Assembly (NCBI GenBank): GCA_020630675.1
Contig: JAHDIR010000001.1
Coordinates: forward strand, 25,015-89,014
Length of the DNA: 64,000 nucleotides
Source: Bdellovibrionales bacterium
Lineage (GTDB): Bacteria > Bdellovibrionota > Bdellovibrionia > Bdellovibrionales > UBA1609
Direction: 5' to 3'
The notes beneath the pieces were generated by a model. The model made no database searches. It had not been told where the DNA came from and worked only from the letters and a program-made list of their open reading frames with translations. The translations under genes were made by a program, and so were the position numbers. This document shows positions 53,401-62,469 of this stretch, in pieces. Numbering within the stretch: the first letter of the stretch is position 1; every line of letters begins with the position of its first letter.

Positions 53401-54546
53401 TCATTTCTTTTTGTAAGCCCTTACATAATCAATTTTAAATTCAGCTGGAAATTTTGTTTGAGCTCCTGGAGAACCTGGCCAGTTTCCTCCTACAGCAAGG
53501 TTGAGTAAAATATACATTTTCTCATCAGAAATCATGTTACTTTTAAAACGATTTTTTTCAACACCGTCAACATACCAAATAATTAGGCCTGGCTCCCAAA
53601 GTGCACTGTAGGTGTGAAAGCTTTTGCTATAGTCTATGCCTTCAGAAACAGTCATGCTTGGTGTGCGCTGTTCATTCCAACCACCATCAACCCAAGTTCG
53701 GTAATGATAAGTGTTATAAATCACCTGAGTGTCTTGCCCAAGGTTTTCCATAATATCAATTTCAGGTCTTTCGTTCCATTGGTTCACATGAAGTAACCAG
53801 AAGGCTGGCCATAGCCCTTGCCCCTTTGGAATTTTAGCTCTGACTTCAAAATAACCATGAGAGGTTTGAAAACTATCCCAAGAAGTTAAGACTCCAGATA
53901 AGTACTTTTGGCCATTGGCTGCCGTTTTTAGCTTTTCAGGAGTTTTTTGTGCAGTCATAGTTAATTGCCCGTTTTCTAATTTGAAAGGGTTGTAGCCGAA
54001 ATTAGGTTTGTTTTTTATATCAACATAATATTGGAGTTCATTGTTGGTCACAATATCAGCTCCCCAAATATAATTGGTGTTCCATAAACTGGTGTCGAGT
54101 TGGGTATTATTAAACTCATCAAAAAACACAAGCTCATAATTATTTTTAATAGGGTCAGGCAGTCCAATAGGTACAGGCTTTTTCTTAGGTTTAGAGGCTA
54201 CGACTGTAATTTTAAGAGGAGAAGACTTATCAGAAAAGACAGGCATAGAGTTCTCTTTAATTATAGTTACGAGCTCAATAGTATGGGTTTTACTTTTATT
54301 GAGTGAAACACTGTAAGATGGCTCATGGTTAGGGCTGTGGATAATTGTGTCTTTATACTGATTATTTAAGTATAAGTTGTAACCGTGAAGGCTAGTTGTG
54401 TTGGCTGGGGCTTTCCAGGTTATAATATAAGTTGAATCGTTAATTTTGGTGGCAGAAAGATTTGTGGGAGGCATTGGCTTGGCATGAGCCATTGGTAAAT
54501 AAATTAAAAAACTGATTAAGATACAAATTGGATGAATGATTTTCAT
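53401..54546 (-). CDS. Glycoside hydrolase family 16 with fibronectin-III domain
   Basis: A 381-residue secreted enzyme. A signal peptide (ICILISFLIYLPMAHA) is followed by an Fn3-like domain (about 25-118: PPTNLSATKINDSTYIITWK, LHGYNLYLNNQY). The GH16 catalytic domain follows: LVFFDEFNNTQLDTSLWN, SGVLTSWDSFQTSHGYFEVR, LWPAFWLLHVNQWNERPEID, with the catalytic E-I-D-I-M-E at 262-267. This places it near the laminarinase / beta-1,3-glucanase branch, which cleaves algal or fungal beta-glucans. The insertion with an extra Met between the catalytic residues matches the laminarinase subgroup. The physiological substrate is unknown. Confidence 0.9.
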   Translation of the reverse strand: MKIIHPICILISFLIYLPMAHAKPMPPTNLSATKINDSTYIITWKAPANTTSLHGYNLYLNNQYKDTIIHSPNHEPSYSVSLNKSKTHTIELVTIIKENSMPVFSDKSSPLKITVVASKPKKKPVPIGLPDPIKNNYELVFFDEFNNTQLDTSLWNTNYIWGADIVTNNELQYYVDIKNKPNFGYNPFKLENGQLTMTAQKTPEKLKTAANGQKYLSGVLTSWDSFQTSHGYFEVRAKIPKGQGLWPAFWLLHVNQWNERPEIDIMENLGQDTQVIYNTYHYRTWVDGGWNEQRTPSMTVSEGIDYSKSFHTYSALWEPGLIIWYVDGVEKNRFKSNMISDEKMYILLNLAVGGNWPGSPGAQTKFPAEFKIDYVRAYKKK

Positions 54547-54581
54547 AAGTCGCCCCTAAATAAAAACCAGGGCATCTAGAC

Positions 54582-54640
54582 AAAGTGGCCCCAGTTAACG
54601 TTCTTAAAAAGAAGTAAAGCAAAAAGCTGGCCACTTTTTT
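54582..54640. repeat. Long-loop inverted repeat upstream of the GH16 gene
   Basis: AAAGTGGCC at 54582-54590 pairs with GGCCACTTT at 54629-54637 over nine bases, with a 38-base loop that contains a smaller GTTCTT/AAGAAG hairpin. The T tract follows only on the plus strand, opposite to the adjacent genes, so its role is unclear. Confidence 0.4.
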
Positions 54641-54656
54641 GGTAGGAATATAAAAA

Positions 54657-55196
54657 TTATAATTTATAAATATGAAATGCTAATGAGAAGGTAAAGGTTC
54701 CGACCTCAGTGTCACGTTCGAGCATAGAGTGTCTGTAGCCGAACTCAGGGGCTAACGAGTAATGTTTTTTGAAGAACCATTCATAGCCAGCAGCTGCGTA
54801 TAAGCTAACTCCGTTGGCTCGAGTTTGTGAATTAGAGGTGAGTTGAGTCCAGCCGATGGCGCCTCGACTGAAAAAATTACCACTCCAAGGAAAAAAGTTC
54901 TTAGCCGTTAAACCAGCTGTAAGCAGTTTAATTTTGTCGGCATAGGGGGTGTTGTTGTCTTTGGCTTCAGCCATACTAGCTAAAACCGGGTTAAAATAAA
55001 GACCTAAATAATGTTTGCCTTTGACTTCATGCCCCCAGGTGATGGTGTTACTTAATCCTGAAAATTTACTTTTGGCACCACCATCAACAGATAAGGAGTG
55101 TAAATCAAAATGCTCTCGGGCTCTAAATTTCCACCCGGCATTTGCATAGCTGTAAGGAAGTATTAAGGTAAATAGTAATAAAATTTTTATGATCAT
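54657..55196 (-). CDS. Putative outer-membrane beta-barrel protein
   Basis: A 179-residue protein with a signal peptide (MIIKILLLFTLILPYSYANA). The mature sequence alternates polar and hydrophobic residues in strands with aromatic belts (WKFRAREHFDLHSL, NTITWGHEVKGKHYLGLYF, VSLYAAAGYEWFFKKHYSLA, EFGYRHSML) and ends in the strand TFTFSLAFHIYKL. It resembles the small OmpA/OmpW-like barrels. It is similar in architecture to the protein at 10241-10786. No ligand or function can be assigned. Confidence 0.7.
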   Translation of the reverse strand: MIIKILLLFTLILPYSYANAGWKFRAREHFDLHSLSVDGGAKSKFSGLSNTITWGHEVKGKHYLGLYFNPVLASMAEAKDNNTPYADKIKLLTAGLTAKNFFPWSGNFFSRGAIGWTQLTSNSQTRANGVSLYAAAGYEWFFKKHYSLAPEFGYRHSMLERDTEVGTFTFSLAFHIYKL

Positions 55197-55327
55197 AAGT
55201 TATCCTTTGTTTAACGTAAATTATATCTCAATCTTTTTCTAGAGCAAGAGTATTTTCATAGACATCAGGTGCGATTTTGAGCCAATATAAAGTTCTTAAT
55301 TTTAATTCTTTTGATAGGGAGAAGACA

Positions 55328-55780
55328 GTGAGTTTTCGGCAATATGGTTTTATTTTTTTGGTTTTTAGTACTTTGTTTCTCAGCCCATCTCTTTTTGCTA
55401 AAAATAAAATTTATACGTCTTTTTTTAGTAAAACGGCGGCTGGAGGGTATGACGTAGTTGCCTATTTTAAAGCCAATAAAGCTCAAAAAGGGCATAAAAA
55501 ATTTATGTTTTCCTATAAAGGCGCTCATTGGTTTTTTTTAAACCAAGAAAACCAAAAAGCTTTTGAGGCTCAGCCCGAAAAATATGAGCCTCAGTATGGG
55601 GGCTACTGTGCTTACGCAGTTTCTCAAGGACAAACGGCCAAAGGAGATCCCCTACATTGGGAAATTCATGAAGGAAAACTTTATTTTAATTATAATGAGT
55701 CGATTCATAAAAAATGGCTGAACGATAAACAAAAATTTATTAACCAGTCTATTAAAAATTGGCCAGGTGTATTAAATTAA
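55328..55780 (+). CDS. Exported YHS domain protein
   Basis: About 150 residues from a GTG with GGGAGAAG upstream; a TTG 51 bases before lies ahead of this site. A signal peptide (FIFLVFSTLFLSPSLFA) precedes the YHS-type domain: AAGGYDVVAYFKANKAQKG, WFFLNQENQKAFEAQPEKY and QYGGYCAYAVSQG, whose Cys and His residues suggest metal or heme handling. This family is often found in periplasmic proteins of unknown function. The 3' neighbour is a heptanucleotide repeat tract. Confidence 0.78.
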   Translation: MSFRQYGFIFLVFSTLFLSPSLFAKNKIYTSFFSKTAAGGYDVVAYFKANKAQKGHKKFMFSYKGAHWFFLNQENQKAFEAQPEKYEPQYGGYCAYAVSQGQTAKGDPLHWEIHEGKLYFNYNESIHKKWLNDKQKFINQSIKNWPGVLN

Positions 55781-55819
55781 AAGATAGCATTTGAAAGAGT
55801 GAGTTAGCCTTTTACAATG

Positions 55820-55875
55820 CTAAAACCTAAAACCTAAAACCTAAAACCTAAAACCTAAAACCTAAAACCTAAAAA
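55820..55875. repeat. (CTAAAAC)7 heptanucleotide tandem repeat
   Basis: Seven perfect copies of CTAAAAC in tandem followed by one copy with a final A change, in a noncoding gap between convergent genes. Low-copy tandem tracts like this vary by replication slippage. The sequence recalls a telomere-like repeat only superficially. It is not a CRISPR array (no spacers). Confidence 0.95.
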
Positions 55876-55880
55876 ATAAA

Positions 55881-56543
55881 TTATAGCGTGAGTAAAACCA
55901 CTTCATTGGGAAGCTCATTAATGTCATTGTCTTCAATAGGAAAATGTTCTGTTAACCGCTCCTGACAATCAGAGAGTCCATTAAGAATTCCTTCGGAAAT
56001 GTTTTTATTTTTTATTCCAGTAATAATGGTGTCCACAACTTCAGACCAAGTGTTGGTTGGAAATTTTTTCGCAATGCTTTTGTCGGCTAAAACCACCGCT
56101 TTTTTTTCCATGATAGATAAGTAAATTAAAAGACCGGTTTTTGATCGAGTCATATGAATTCGCTGTTTGTAAAATTCAAGTTCACTTCGACATAAAACTT
56201 GATTGTTTCTGTCTATAGCAGGTGTCATTATCCTTTGAACCCACATCAGCGGGCTCATGACTAATGAAAATAAAGCGCTGAACAAAAGACTTGAAATAAG
56301 AAAGATAAGTTCGTACTCATTAAGTAAAAACATTTCATTGAGCAAAAAATAAAGAAAAAATAAAGTGGTGTTAGCAAGTAAAAATAAACTCAGTTGTGTG
56401 TGATGAACCGTCGAAGACCTATTAGCTACTACAGTTACAATTTCTGCTGAGGTGTGCTTTTCCATATCTTTAATTTTTTGATTAATGGCTTCAAGCTCTA
56501 AATGAGAAATATGTGCTGAAACCCAGTGATTGTTTTTGTTCAT
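55881..56543 (-). CDS. TPM-domain membrane protein
   Basis: A 220-residue protein. The N terminus (HISHLELEAINQKIKDMEKHT) leads into SAEIVTVVANRSS, typical of the TPM (TLP18.3/Psb32/MOLO-1) fold, interrupted by two membrane helices (about 52-69 and 78-98). The second half (FYKQRIHMTRSKTGLLIYLS, KKAVVLADKSIAKK, WSEVVDTIITGIKNKNISEG) completes the TPM domain. TPM members are linked to membrane-protein maintenance, with activity largely unproven. It follows a second TPM gene directly (no gap), itself downstream of lemA. Confidence 0.8.
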   Translation of the reverse strand: MNKNNHWVSAHISHLELEAINQKIKDMEKHTSAEIVTVVANRSSTVHHTQLSLFLLANTTLFFLYFLLNEMFLLNEYELIFLISSLLFSALFSLVMSPLMWVQRIMTPAIDRNNQVLCRSELEFYKQRIHMTRSKTGLLIYLSIMEKKAVVLADKSIAKKFPTNTWSEVVDTIITGIKNKNISEGILNGLSDCQERLTEHFPIEDNDINELPNEVVLLTL

Positions 56544-57323
56544 CTACCATCCTCCTGAGGCACCACCGCCGCTAAAGCCACCGCCTCCACCACTGAAACC
56601 GCCGCCTCCGCCAAAGCCTCCGGAGCTTCCGCCGCCAAAGCTTCCACCACCGAACCCTCCGGAGTGCGACCTCGGACCAAAGCCACCACCTCGACCACTT
56701 GATCGAAGGTAACTAATAATAATGAAAAAAATTATAAAGAATATAATATGACCTAAGGTTGTTTTTTGCTGTTTTCGTGGCCTTAGTGACCGAGGTCCCT
56801 TTTTTAAGTGTTGTTGAAAAAAAGCTTCAGCATCCAACTCAGGGTAAATTTCTTCAACAACTCTAAATAAGCCAGCAAGTAATGCACTGTCGGGATCTCC
56901 AGTTTTTAATAAGGGAATCATACTGGTATGAATAATTTGAGCTGCTTCCGAGTCAGTTAAGTTCCCTTCAAAGCCTTGCCCGACCTCAATACGCAGTTGT
57001 CTTTCTTTTTTAGAAATAATCACAAGAAGACCATTGTCTTCATTGGTTGCGCCGAGTTGCCATTGATCGGTCACCTGAATTGATGCTTGTTCAATGCTTT
57101 CACCTTCCAAGTCAGAAACAGTAAGAACGGCGATTTGTCCTCCCATTTTTTTTTTCAATTCACGCAAAAGTTGACTGACAGAGGCTTTTGTTGGTTTAGA
57201 AAACATAAGGGCGTAGTCATTAACAGGAGCTTGCAACGCCGGAACAGTAAAAGCCCAACTAGCAGTCAGGCTTAACAAAGTTGTCAGCAAAAAAGTAAAA
57301 AAAGTTTTAAAGTTAAAAACCAT
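56544..57323 (-). CDS. TPM-domain protein with Gly-rich C terminus (YgcG-like)
   Basis: About 260 residues from the ATG five bases after the lemA stop; an earlier in-frame ATG lies inside lemA. A signal peptide (FFTFLLTTLLSLTASWA) precedes the TPM domain: VPALQAPVNDYALMF, QIAVLTVSDLEGESIEQA, WQLGATNEDNGLLVIISKKE and RQLRIEVGQGFEGNLTDSEA. A membrane helix (GHIIFFIIFFIIISYL) leads to a glycine-serine repeat tail ending in GGW. The tail type is usual for YgcG family proteins. It is in an operon with LemA and another TPM gene. Confidence 0.85.
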   Translation of the reverse strand: MVFNFKTFFTFLLTTLLSLTASWAFTVPALQAPVNDYALMFSKPTKASVSQLLRELKKKMGGQIAVLTVSDLEGESIEQASIQVTDQWQLGATNEDNGLLVIISKKERQLRIEVGQGFEGNLTDSEAAQIIHTSMIPLLKTGDPDSALLAGLFRVVEEIYPELDAEAFFQQHLKKGPRSLRPRKQQKTTLGHIIFFIIFFIIISYLRSSGRGGGFGPRSHSGGFGGGSFGGGSSGGFGGGGGFSGGGGGFSGGGASGGW

Positions 57324-57328
57324 AAAAA

Positions 57329-57916
57329 TTAAAAGCTCACTTCTGGAGCTTTTTCTACACTTTCTATATCTTTGACCGTCCACTGAGCGAGTTTATCGTG
57401 TTTAAAAAAAAGTGAGTTGGTCAGGCTTGTTGGAAACACAGTAATAAGGTTATTGAATTGGTTAATACTTTGTATGTATCTTTGGCGAGCAATACCTATT
57501 CTATTTTCTGTGCCTTCTAACGAAGCCTGTAGTTTTAAAAAATTAGTGTTGGCCTTGAGGTCAGGGTATCGCTCTGAAATCATCATTAATTTGCCAAGGG
57601 CCTGTGATAGTTGGCCTTGCGCGTTCTGAAAAGCTAAAAGTTGTTCTGGGCTAGCTTTGGAGGGATCAATTGTTGTGCTTGTAGCTTTAGAGCGAGCCTG
57701 AATAACTCCCTCAAGAGTTTCTTTTTCATGAGAAGCATAACCTTTTACTGTTTTTACTAAATTAGGAATTAAATCAGCTCGGCGTTTATATTGATTAGTT
57801 ATTTCAGCTAACTGAGCTTCTACAGCGTTTTTTGCTGTTGGAATTGATTGCACTCCGCAGGCAGTGATCATAAAGTTAAGAGTAAGTAGAGAAATTAAAG
57901 AAAAAATTTTTTTCAT
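57329..57916 (-). CDS. lemA: LemA family lipoprotein
   Basis: A 195-residue protein with a lipoprotein signal (LISLLTLNFMITACGVQ). The LemA core is VEAQLAEITNQYKRRADLIP, NLVKTVKGYASHEKETLEGV, the helix LGKLMMISERYPDLKANTNF, and the end ENRIGIARQRYIQSINQFN. LemA proteins are long antiparallel helices at the membrane, with unclear function. Here the N terminus is a lipidated Cys rather than the usual membrane helix. The two TPM genes downstream make the common LemA-TPM pairing. Confidence 0.9.
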   Translation of the reverse strand: MKKIFSLISLLTLNFMITACGVQSIPTAKNAVEAQLAEITNQYKRRADLIPNLVKTVKGYASHEKETLEGVIQARSKATSTTIDPSKASPEQLLAFQNAQGQLSQALGKLMMISERYPDLKANTNFLKLQASLEGTENRIGIARQRYIQSINQFNNLITVFPTSLTNSLFFKHDKLAQWTVKDIESVEKAPEVSF

Positions 57917-58273
57917 ATTGAGGCTCCTTTTTTTGTGACATAAATAGATGCTAAATCATTTGAGCTGTCAATTTAAGCTTTTGAATGACGAAGACTTCAA
58001 TAAAAACAAAGGCTTAAAATTAAAAAAAGAGCTCCAGGCGATCAAATAAAAAAAACAAACCAAATTTGTAACATAATTTTTGTTTAATTAAGGAGAGCAC
58101 CCCGGTCCTGTTCTCACGAAAAACTCACAAAAATCTAATTTAAGGCCTATAACTAGTGAGTTACTTTGCATTAGGCTTATAAGTACTTTCAAAAAATGAT
58201 TTAGAAGCCTCAATGAGTAAAAAATAGTTATTAAAATAAATTGAAGACGGCCGTAAAACTAGGGGGTGTTAGC
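57917..58273 (+). promoter_or_regulatory. phoB upstream region with direct repeats
   Basis: 357 bases without a gene, between divergent lemA and phoB. TAAGGCCTATAACTAGT at 58141 and TTAGGCTTATAAGTACT at 58171 match at 13 of 17 positions, spaced 30 bases (about three helical turns), as operator half-sites can be. A canonical PhoB box was not seen. The phoB ATG has AGGGGGTG upstream. Confidence 0.35.
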
Positions 58274-58960
58274 ATGGGAAAACTTATTTATATCGTTGAG
58301 GATGAACCAGATATTGCCGAGCTTATTCAAATTAACCTTTTGAAAGAGGGTTTTGATGTTAAAATATGTTCCAATGGTTTATCCTTCTTTCAGCAGTTAG
58401 AGAAAAAAAAACCAGACTTAATTCTTTTAGATCTCATGTTACCTGATATGGGAGGAATACAAATTTGCGAGAGAGTTCGCTCCGAATTTAAAATATCCGA
58501 AATACCCATCGTAATGGTGACCGCCAAAGGAGATGAGGCTGATATTGTTAGGGGGTTAGAAGCTGGTGCTGATGATTATGTGACAAAGCCCTTTAGCCCA
58601 AAAGTATTAGTGGCTCGCTTGAATTCTATTTTTAAACGTGTCTCACGCAAAGCTCCGAATATTCCTGGTTTAATTGAAAAAGGACCAATCACGATTCACA
58701 AAGGTCGCTTTGAAGTGAGTGTTAATGGTCAATCGGTTGTTTTAACTAAATCGGAGTTTTCTATATTATTGTTATTGGCCTCTCACCCAGGGTGGGTTTA
58801 TTCGCGGGCTCAAATTGTTGATGCCATCCGTGGAGATAATTATTCAGTCACTGAAAGAACTATTGATTTCCAAATGGTTGGTTTACGTAAAAAACTACAA
58901 GATGCTGGAGAATGGATTGAAACCGTTAGGGGGGTAGGGTATAGGTTTCGTGACAGTTAA
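58274..58960 (+). CDS. phoB: Phosphate response regulator PhoB
   Basis: About 228 residues from the ATG preceded by AGGGGGTG, placing the receiver (IYIVEDEPDIAELIQINLLK) at the N terminus. Asp 53 accepts the phosphoryl group (LILLDLMLPDMGG) and Lys 105 is in YVTKPFSPKVLVARLN. The output is an OmpR/PhoB winged helix: VVLTKSEFSILLLLASHPGW, then RTIDFQMVGLRKKLQDAGEW, then VRGVGYRF. The pst genes downstream and phoR adjacent identify it as the phosphate-starvation regulator. It activates phosphate uptake when phosphorylated. Confidence 0.92.
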   Translation: MGKLIYIVEDEPDIAELIQINLLKEGFDVKICSNGLSFFQQLEKKKPDLILLDLMLPDMGGIQICERVRSEFKISEIPIVMVTAKGDEADIVRGLEAGADDYVTKPFSPKVLVARLNSIFKRVSRKAPNIPGLIEKGPITIHKGRFEVSVNGQSVVLTKSEFSILLLLASHPGWVYSRAQIVDAIRGDNYSVTERTIDFQMVGLRKKLQDAGEWIETVRGVGYRFRDS

Positions 58961-58995
58961 ACAATATTATAAGTATTAATTAAAGTGAGCTTCCG

Positions 58996-60417
58996 TTGAA
59001 AAAAAGTTTTATATATTTTGTCGTGCCGGTCTGCTTATCTCTTGTGTTTTTTTGTGTCACATTAATTGCTATTTTATTTAACTACGAACTCACACAACCC
59101 CCTCTTTTTCGGCACCGTCTTATTTTGTCAGCCGGAGGGTGTCTTGTTCTTGTTATTTTGTTGCTCTTTTTTTGTTGGAAGAAAATCTTTTTGCAAGCTC
59201 GATATATTTCAAACTTAACCTCAGTGGCAGAAAATCTTAATTTAGGCTCTTTTTCTCAAAGATTTGATTCCTCAGAAGGGCCTGCATCTGAGCTTTCCCG
59301 TTTAAGTCAAAGTTTAAATTTATTAATGTCTAAAGCTGAAAAAAAAATGGTGGCTTTGCAACAGCAGAGCTTTGAAAAAGAAGCTGTTCTTTCTAGTATG
59401 AGCGAAGCGGTGATGGCGGTGAATAAATCTGAAGAGATTTACCTTATGAATGAAGCTGCGGCAGAATTATTTAGTATGGACTATTTTGCTGACAATCATC
59501 GAACCTTAGCAGAGGTCGTCAGAATTCCTAAACTTTACAATAAGATGATTGAAGCTCTTCAGCAGTCTAAAACAATTGATGAAGAGTTTCGAATTGATGC
59601 CTCTTTAGTGGGACAAATGAAAAAACCACTTTATCTCAGAATTAAAAGTTCACCAATTAAGGGTCGAAAAAAACAAGATATAGGCGCGGTGTTTGTTTTT
59701 AATAACAATACAAAAATTAAAGAGCTTGAGAAGCACAGAACAAGCTTTGTTGGTAATGTTTCTCATGAATTAAAAACTCCTTTGACCCTTATTCAAGGCT
59801 TTACTGAAACTCTCTTAGAAAATCCGTCTTTAGGGCAAGAGGATCGAAGTAAGTATATTTCGGTGATTCACAAGCATTCTTCGCGTCTGGGCCATTTAAT
59901 TGACGATTTACTAGCTATTTCAAAATTAGAAAATGAAAGTGAAAAAAGTGGGTTGGATTTTGATTTAGTGAACTTAACTTCAGTGCTTCGTAATGCCATT
60001 AGTCTTTGTCAGGAAAAGGCAAAAAATAAAAATATTCAGCTTGGATTAAGTACTGATGCCGATGATGTAAACAAAAAAATTAATGTATCATTATTTGAAC
60101 AAGCTTTGGTGAACCTTATTGATAACGCTATAAAACATAGTACAGACAACTCAAAAGTTGAAGTGAGCTTGATAGTTCAAGATCAACTCATTTTAATAGA
60201 TGTGAAAGATCAGGGTGCTGGTATAGAGCAAAAGCATTTGGACCGAATTTTTGAAAGATTTTACAGAGTTGATAAAGGTAGAAGTAGAGATGTCGGGGGA
60301 ACTGGGCTTGGTTTATCCATTGTTAAGCATGTTGTTCAGCTTCATGGTGGAAAAATTTCAGTAATGAGTGAACTTGGGCTAGGCAGTCAATTTAGAATTG
60401 AGCTTCCTAAATGGTAA
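58996..60417 (+). CDS. phoR: Phosphate sensor histidine kinase PhoR
   Basis: A 473-residue kinase starting at TTG. Two membrane segments (about 7-28 and 42-61) are separated by only about 13 residues, so there is no large periplasmic sensor, as in PhoR. A PAS-like region (about 128-240: LSSMSEAVMAVNKSEEIYLM) comes before HisKA (FVGNVSHELKTPLTLIQGF, His 257) and the ATPase domain (NLIDNAIKHSTDN, DQGAGI, GTGLGLSIVKHV). PhoR phosphorylates PhoB at low phosphate, and senses through the Pst transporter rather than by a periplasmic domain. phoU is not present in the window. Confidence 0.92.
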   Translation: MKKSFIYFVVPVCLSLVFFCVTLIAILFNYELTQPPLFRHRLILSAGGCLVLVILLLFFCWKKIFLQARYISNLTSVAENLNLGSFSQRFDSSEGPASELSRLSQSLNLLMSKAEKKMVALQQQSFEKEAVLSSMSEAVMAVNKSEEIYLMNEAAAELFSMDYFADNHRTLAEVVRIPKLYNKMIEALQQSKTIDEEFRIDASLVGQMKKPLYLRIKSSPIKGRKKQDIGAVFVFNNNTKIKELEKHRTSFVGNVSHELKTPLTLIQGFTETLLENPSLGQEDRSKYISVIHKHSSRLGHLIDDLLAISKLENESEKSGLDFDLVNLTSVLRNAISLCQEKAKNKNIQLGLSTDADDVNKKINVSLFEQALVNLIDNAIKHSTDNSKVEVSLIVQDQLILIDVKDQGAGIEQKHLDRIFERFYRVDKGRSRDVGGTGLGLSIVKHVVQLHGGKISVMSELGLGSQFRIELPKW

Positions 60418-60432
60418 AAAAAACAGGGTTGT

Positions 60433-60456
60433 AAAAGCCACACTTTGTGCTTTTTT
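60433..60456 (+). terminator. Terminator after phoR
   Basis: AAAAGC with a one-base bulge and ACA pairs with TGT-GCTTTT around a 3-base loop, followed by T residues. It separates phoBR transcription from pst only partly, since it is a weak hairpin. Confidence 0.6.
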
Positions 60457-60615
60457 CATACTTAAGTGTCAGAATTTATTAAAAAAAATATAATACATAT
60501 AAAATTGTAAAGCTTTGGTTTATTTAGTTGGCGATCCTAATTAAAAGCTAATACAAGACGATTACCGTAGGTCTTAAATTATTACATTTTACCTTATTAT
60601 TGGGAGAGTCGGTTT

Positions 60616-61560
60616 ATGTTTAGAAAAGTTTCAAAGATATTGTTAGTTATTTCACTGATGAGTTTGTCTTCTTGTACAAAGCCTAGTGGTCAAAGCTCTA
60701 AGCAAAAAGTAAAAATAGATGGCTCAAGTACTGTTTATCCAATCACAGAAGCTATGGCCGAAGAGTTTTCTAAATTAAACAAAAAAACGATGGTGACCGT
60801 AGGTGTTTCCGGAACCGGCGGCGGATTCAAAAAATTTCTAGCTGGCGAAATTGATATAAACGATGCTTCTCGTTCTATAAAAAGTAAAGAGCAAAAAGTG
60901 GCTCAAGAAAATGGTGTCAAATATTTAGAACTCCCTGTGGCTTATGACGGTATATCTGTTGTTGTAAACCCAGGTAGCTTTTTAACCTCTCTAACTGTGG
61001 CTCAACTTAAGCAAATATGGGAATCTGATTCGGTGAAAACATGGAAAGATGTTAACCCGGAATGGCCTGACCGAGCGATCAAACTTTATGGCCCAGGAAC
61101 AGACTCTGGAACTTTTGATTATTTTAAAGAAGTGATTGTTGGAAAAAAAGGATCTTTCCGATCAAATTTCACCAAAAGTGAAGATGACAATATGCTAGTA
61201 AAAGGTGTTGCTGGAGATAAAGATGCCCTTGGCTTTTTTGGCTTTGCCTATTATGAGGCCAACAAATCTAAGCTCAAAGCATTAGCTATAGCTAAAGACC
61301 AAACAGCTCCACCGGTAGTTCCAACTCGAGTAACCATTCAGGATGGAAGCTATGCTCCGTTGTCTCGTCCTATTTTTATTTATGTAAATAAGAAAGCAAC
61401 AGCTAAACCTTGGGTGAATGAGTTTGTTAACTTTTATTTTGAAAAAGCGATGGACACAGCCGCTGGTATTATTAAGCAAGTGGGCTATATACCTCTTAAT
61501 AAAAATGAATACCAAAAAAGCTTGGATGACTACAAAGCTTTCTCAAAAGCTGAGATGTAA
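60616..61560 (+). CDS. pstS: Phosphate-binding lipoprotein PstS
   Basis: A 314-residue periplasmic phosphate-binding protein with a lipoprotein signal ([14 protein letters not shown]). Phosphate-site elements are [50 protein letters not shown], and [19 protein letters not shown], which give the Ser, Thr, Arg and Asp ligands. The family member is of the longer PstS type with a C-terminal domain. The ATG has GGGAGAG upstream. It heads pstSCAB. Confidence 0.93.
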   Translation: MFRKVSKILLVISLMSLSSCTKPSGQSSKQKVKIDGSSTVYPITEAMAEEFSKLNKKTMVTVGVSGTGGGFKKFLAGEIDINDASRSIKSKEQKVAQENGVKYLELPVAYDGISVVVNPGSFLTSLTVAQLKQIWESDSVKTWKDVNPEWPDRAIKLYGPGTDSGTFDYFKEVIVGKKGSFRSNFTKSEDDNMLVKGVAGDKDALGFFGFAYYEANKSKLKALAIAKDQTAPPVVPTRVTIQDGSYAPLSRPIFIYVNKKATAKPWVNEFVNFYFEKAMDTAAGIIKQVGYIPLNKNEYQKSLDDYKAFSKAEM

Positions 61561-61577
61561 CCAAAGGGATATGTATT

Positions 61578-62468
61578 TTGAAAAGCTTTAAAAACTTAGT
61601 GATTGAAAAATCAATTTATCTGATTCTTCTTTTTAGTGTTATGATTACTTTAGTCACCACAGCTTTAGTGATTGTGTTACTAGGTAAAGAAAGCATAGAG
61701 TTTTTTAAGCAAGTTCCTGTTTTTAGTTTTTTATTTGGAACCCACTGGCAGCCTTTGATTGCTCCTCATTCCTTTGGCGTATTACCTTTAGTTTGCGGAA
61801 CCCTTTGGATTGTTTTAGGCTCTGTGGCCATTGCTGTTCCTGTGGGTTTGCTTGTGGCGGTTTACTTATCTGAGTACGCCTCCGATCAATTAAGGTCTTA
61901 CCTCAAGCCGATGTTAGAATTACTGGCTGGTATTCCCACTGTGGTTTATGGTTATTTTGCTCTTAGCTTCATAACCCCTGTGCTTAAGTGGTTTAACCCT
62001 GATATTGAAATATTTAATGCCGCCTCAGGAGCGATTGTTGTGGGTATAATGATTTTACCGATGATTGCATCTTTATGTGATGACGCCTTTAGGGCGGTTC
62101 CTGGTAGTATTCGCGAAGGGGGCTACGCTTTAGGAGCAAATACCTTTGAAGTGATTAAAGATATTTTAATTCCCGCCACAAAATCTCGTATTGGAGCTGC
62201 CAGTGTTTTAGCTATCTCACGAGCTATAGGTGAAACCATGGCTGTTACTTTAGCGGCTGGAGCGACCGCACGCTTAACCGCTGATCCTTTTGTGAGTGTT
62301 CAAACAATGACTTCTTATATTGTTCAAGTCACAATGGGCGACACCCCAGCTGGTGGAGTTGAATACCTAAGTTCATTTGCTGTAGGAACTTTATTATTTT
62401 TAATGACTTTAATTATGAATATTATTGGTAACCAATGGGTTTTTAAGTCACGAATAAGGTTGGTGTAG
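61578..62468 (+). CDS. pstC: Phosphate ABC transporter permease PstC
   Basis: A 296-residue inner-membrane permease with a TTG start 17 bases after pstS. Family stretches are FSFLFGTHWQPLIAPHSFGV, PLVCGTLWIVLGSVAIAVPV, LELLAGIPTVVYGYFAL, SLCDDAFRAVPGSIREGGYA, and [17 protein letters not shown]. The EAA-type loop contacts PstB. The unusual TTG start may lower its yield relative to PstS. Confidence 0.92.
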   Translation: MKSFKNLVIEKSIYLILLFSVMITLVTTALVIVLLGKESIEFFKQVPVFSFLFGTHWQPLIAPHSFGVLPLVCGTLWIVLGSVAIAVPVGLLVAVYLSEYASDQLRSYLKPMLELLAGIPTVVYGYFALSFITPVLKWFNPDIEIFNAASGAIVVGIMILPMIASLCDDAFRAVPGSIREGGYALGANTFEVIKDILIPATKSRIGAASVLAISRAIGETMAVTLAAGATARLTADPFVSVQTMTSYIVQVTMGDTPAGGVEYLSSFAVGTLLFLMTLIMNIIGNQWVFKSRIRLV

Positions 62469-62469
62469 T

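Noticed and set aside
55820..55875. CRISPR-like or telomere-like array
   Set aside because: The repeat is seven bases with no spacers, so it is a simple tandem repeat.
56530..56712. Proline-rich open frame on the plus strand
   Set aside because: It is the complement of the glycine-rich tail of the TPM protein.
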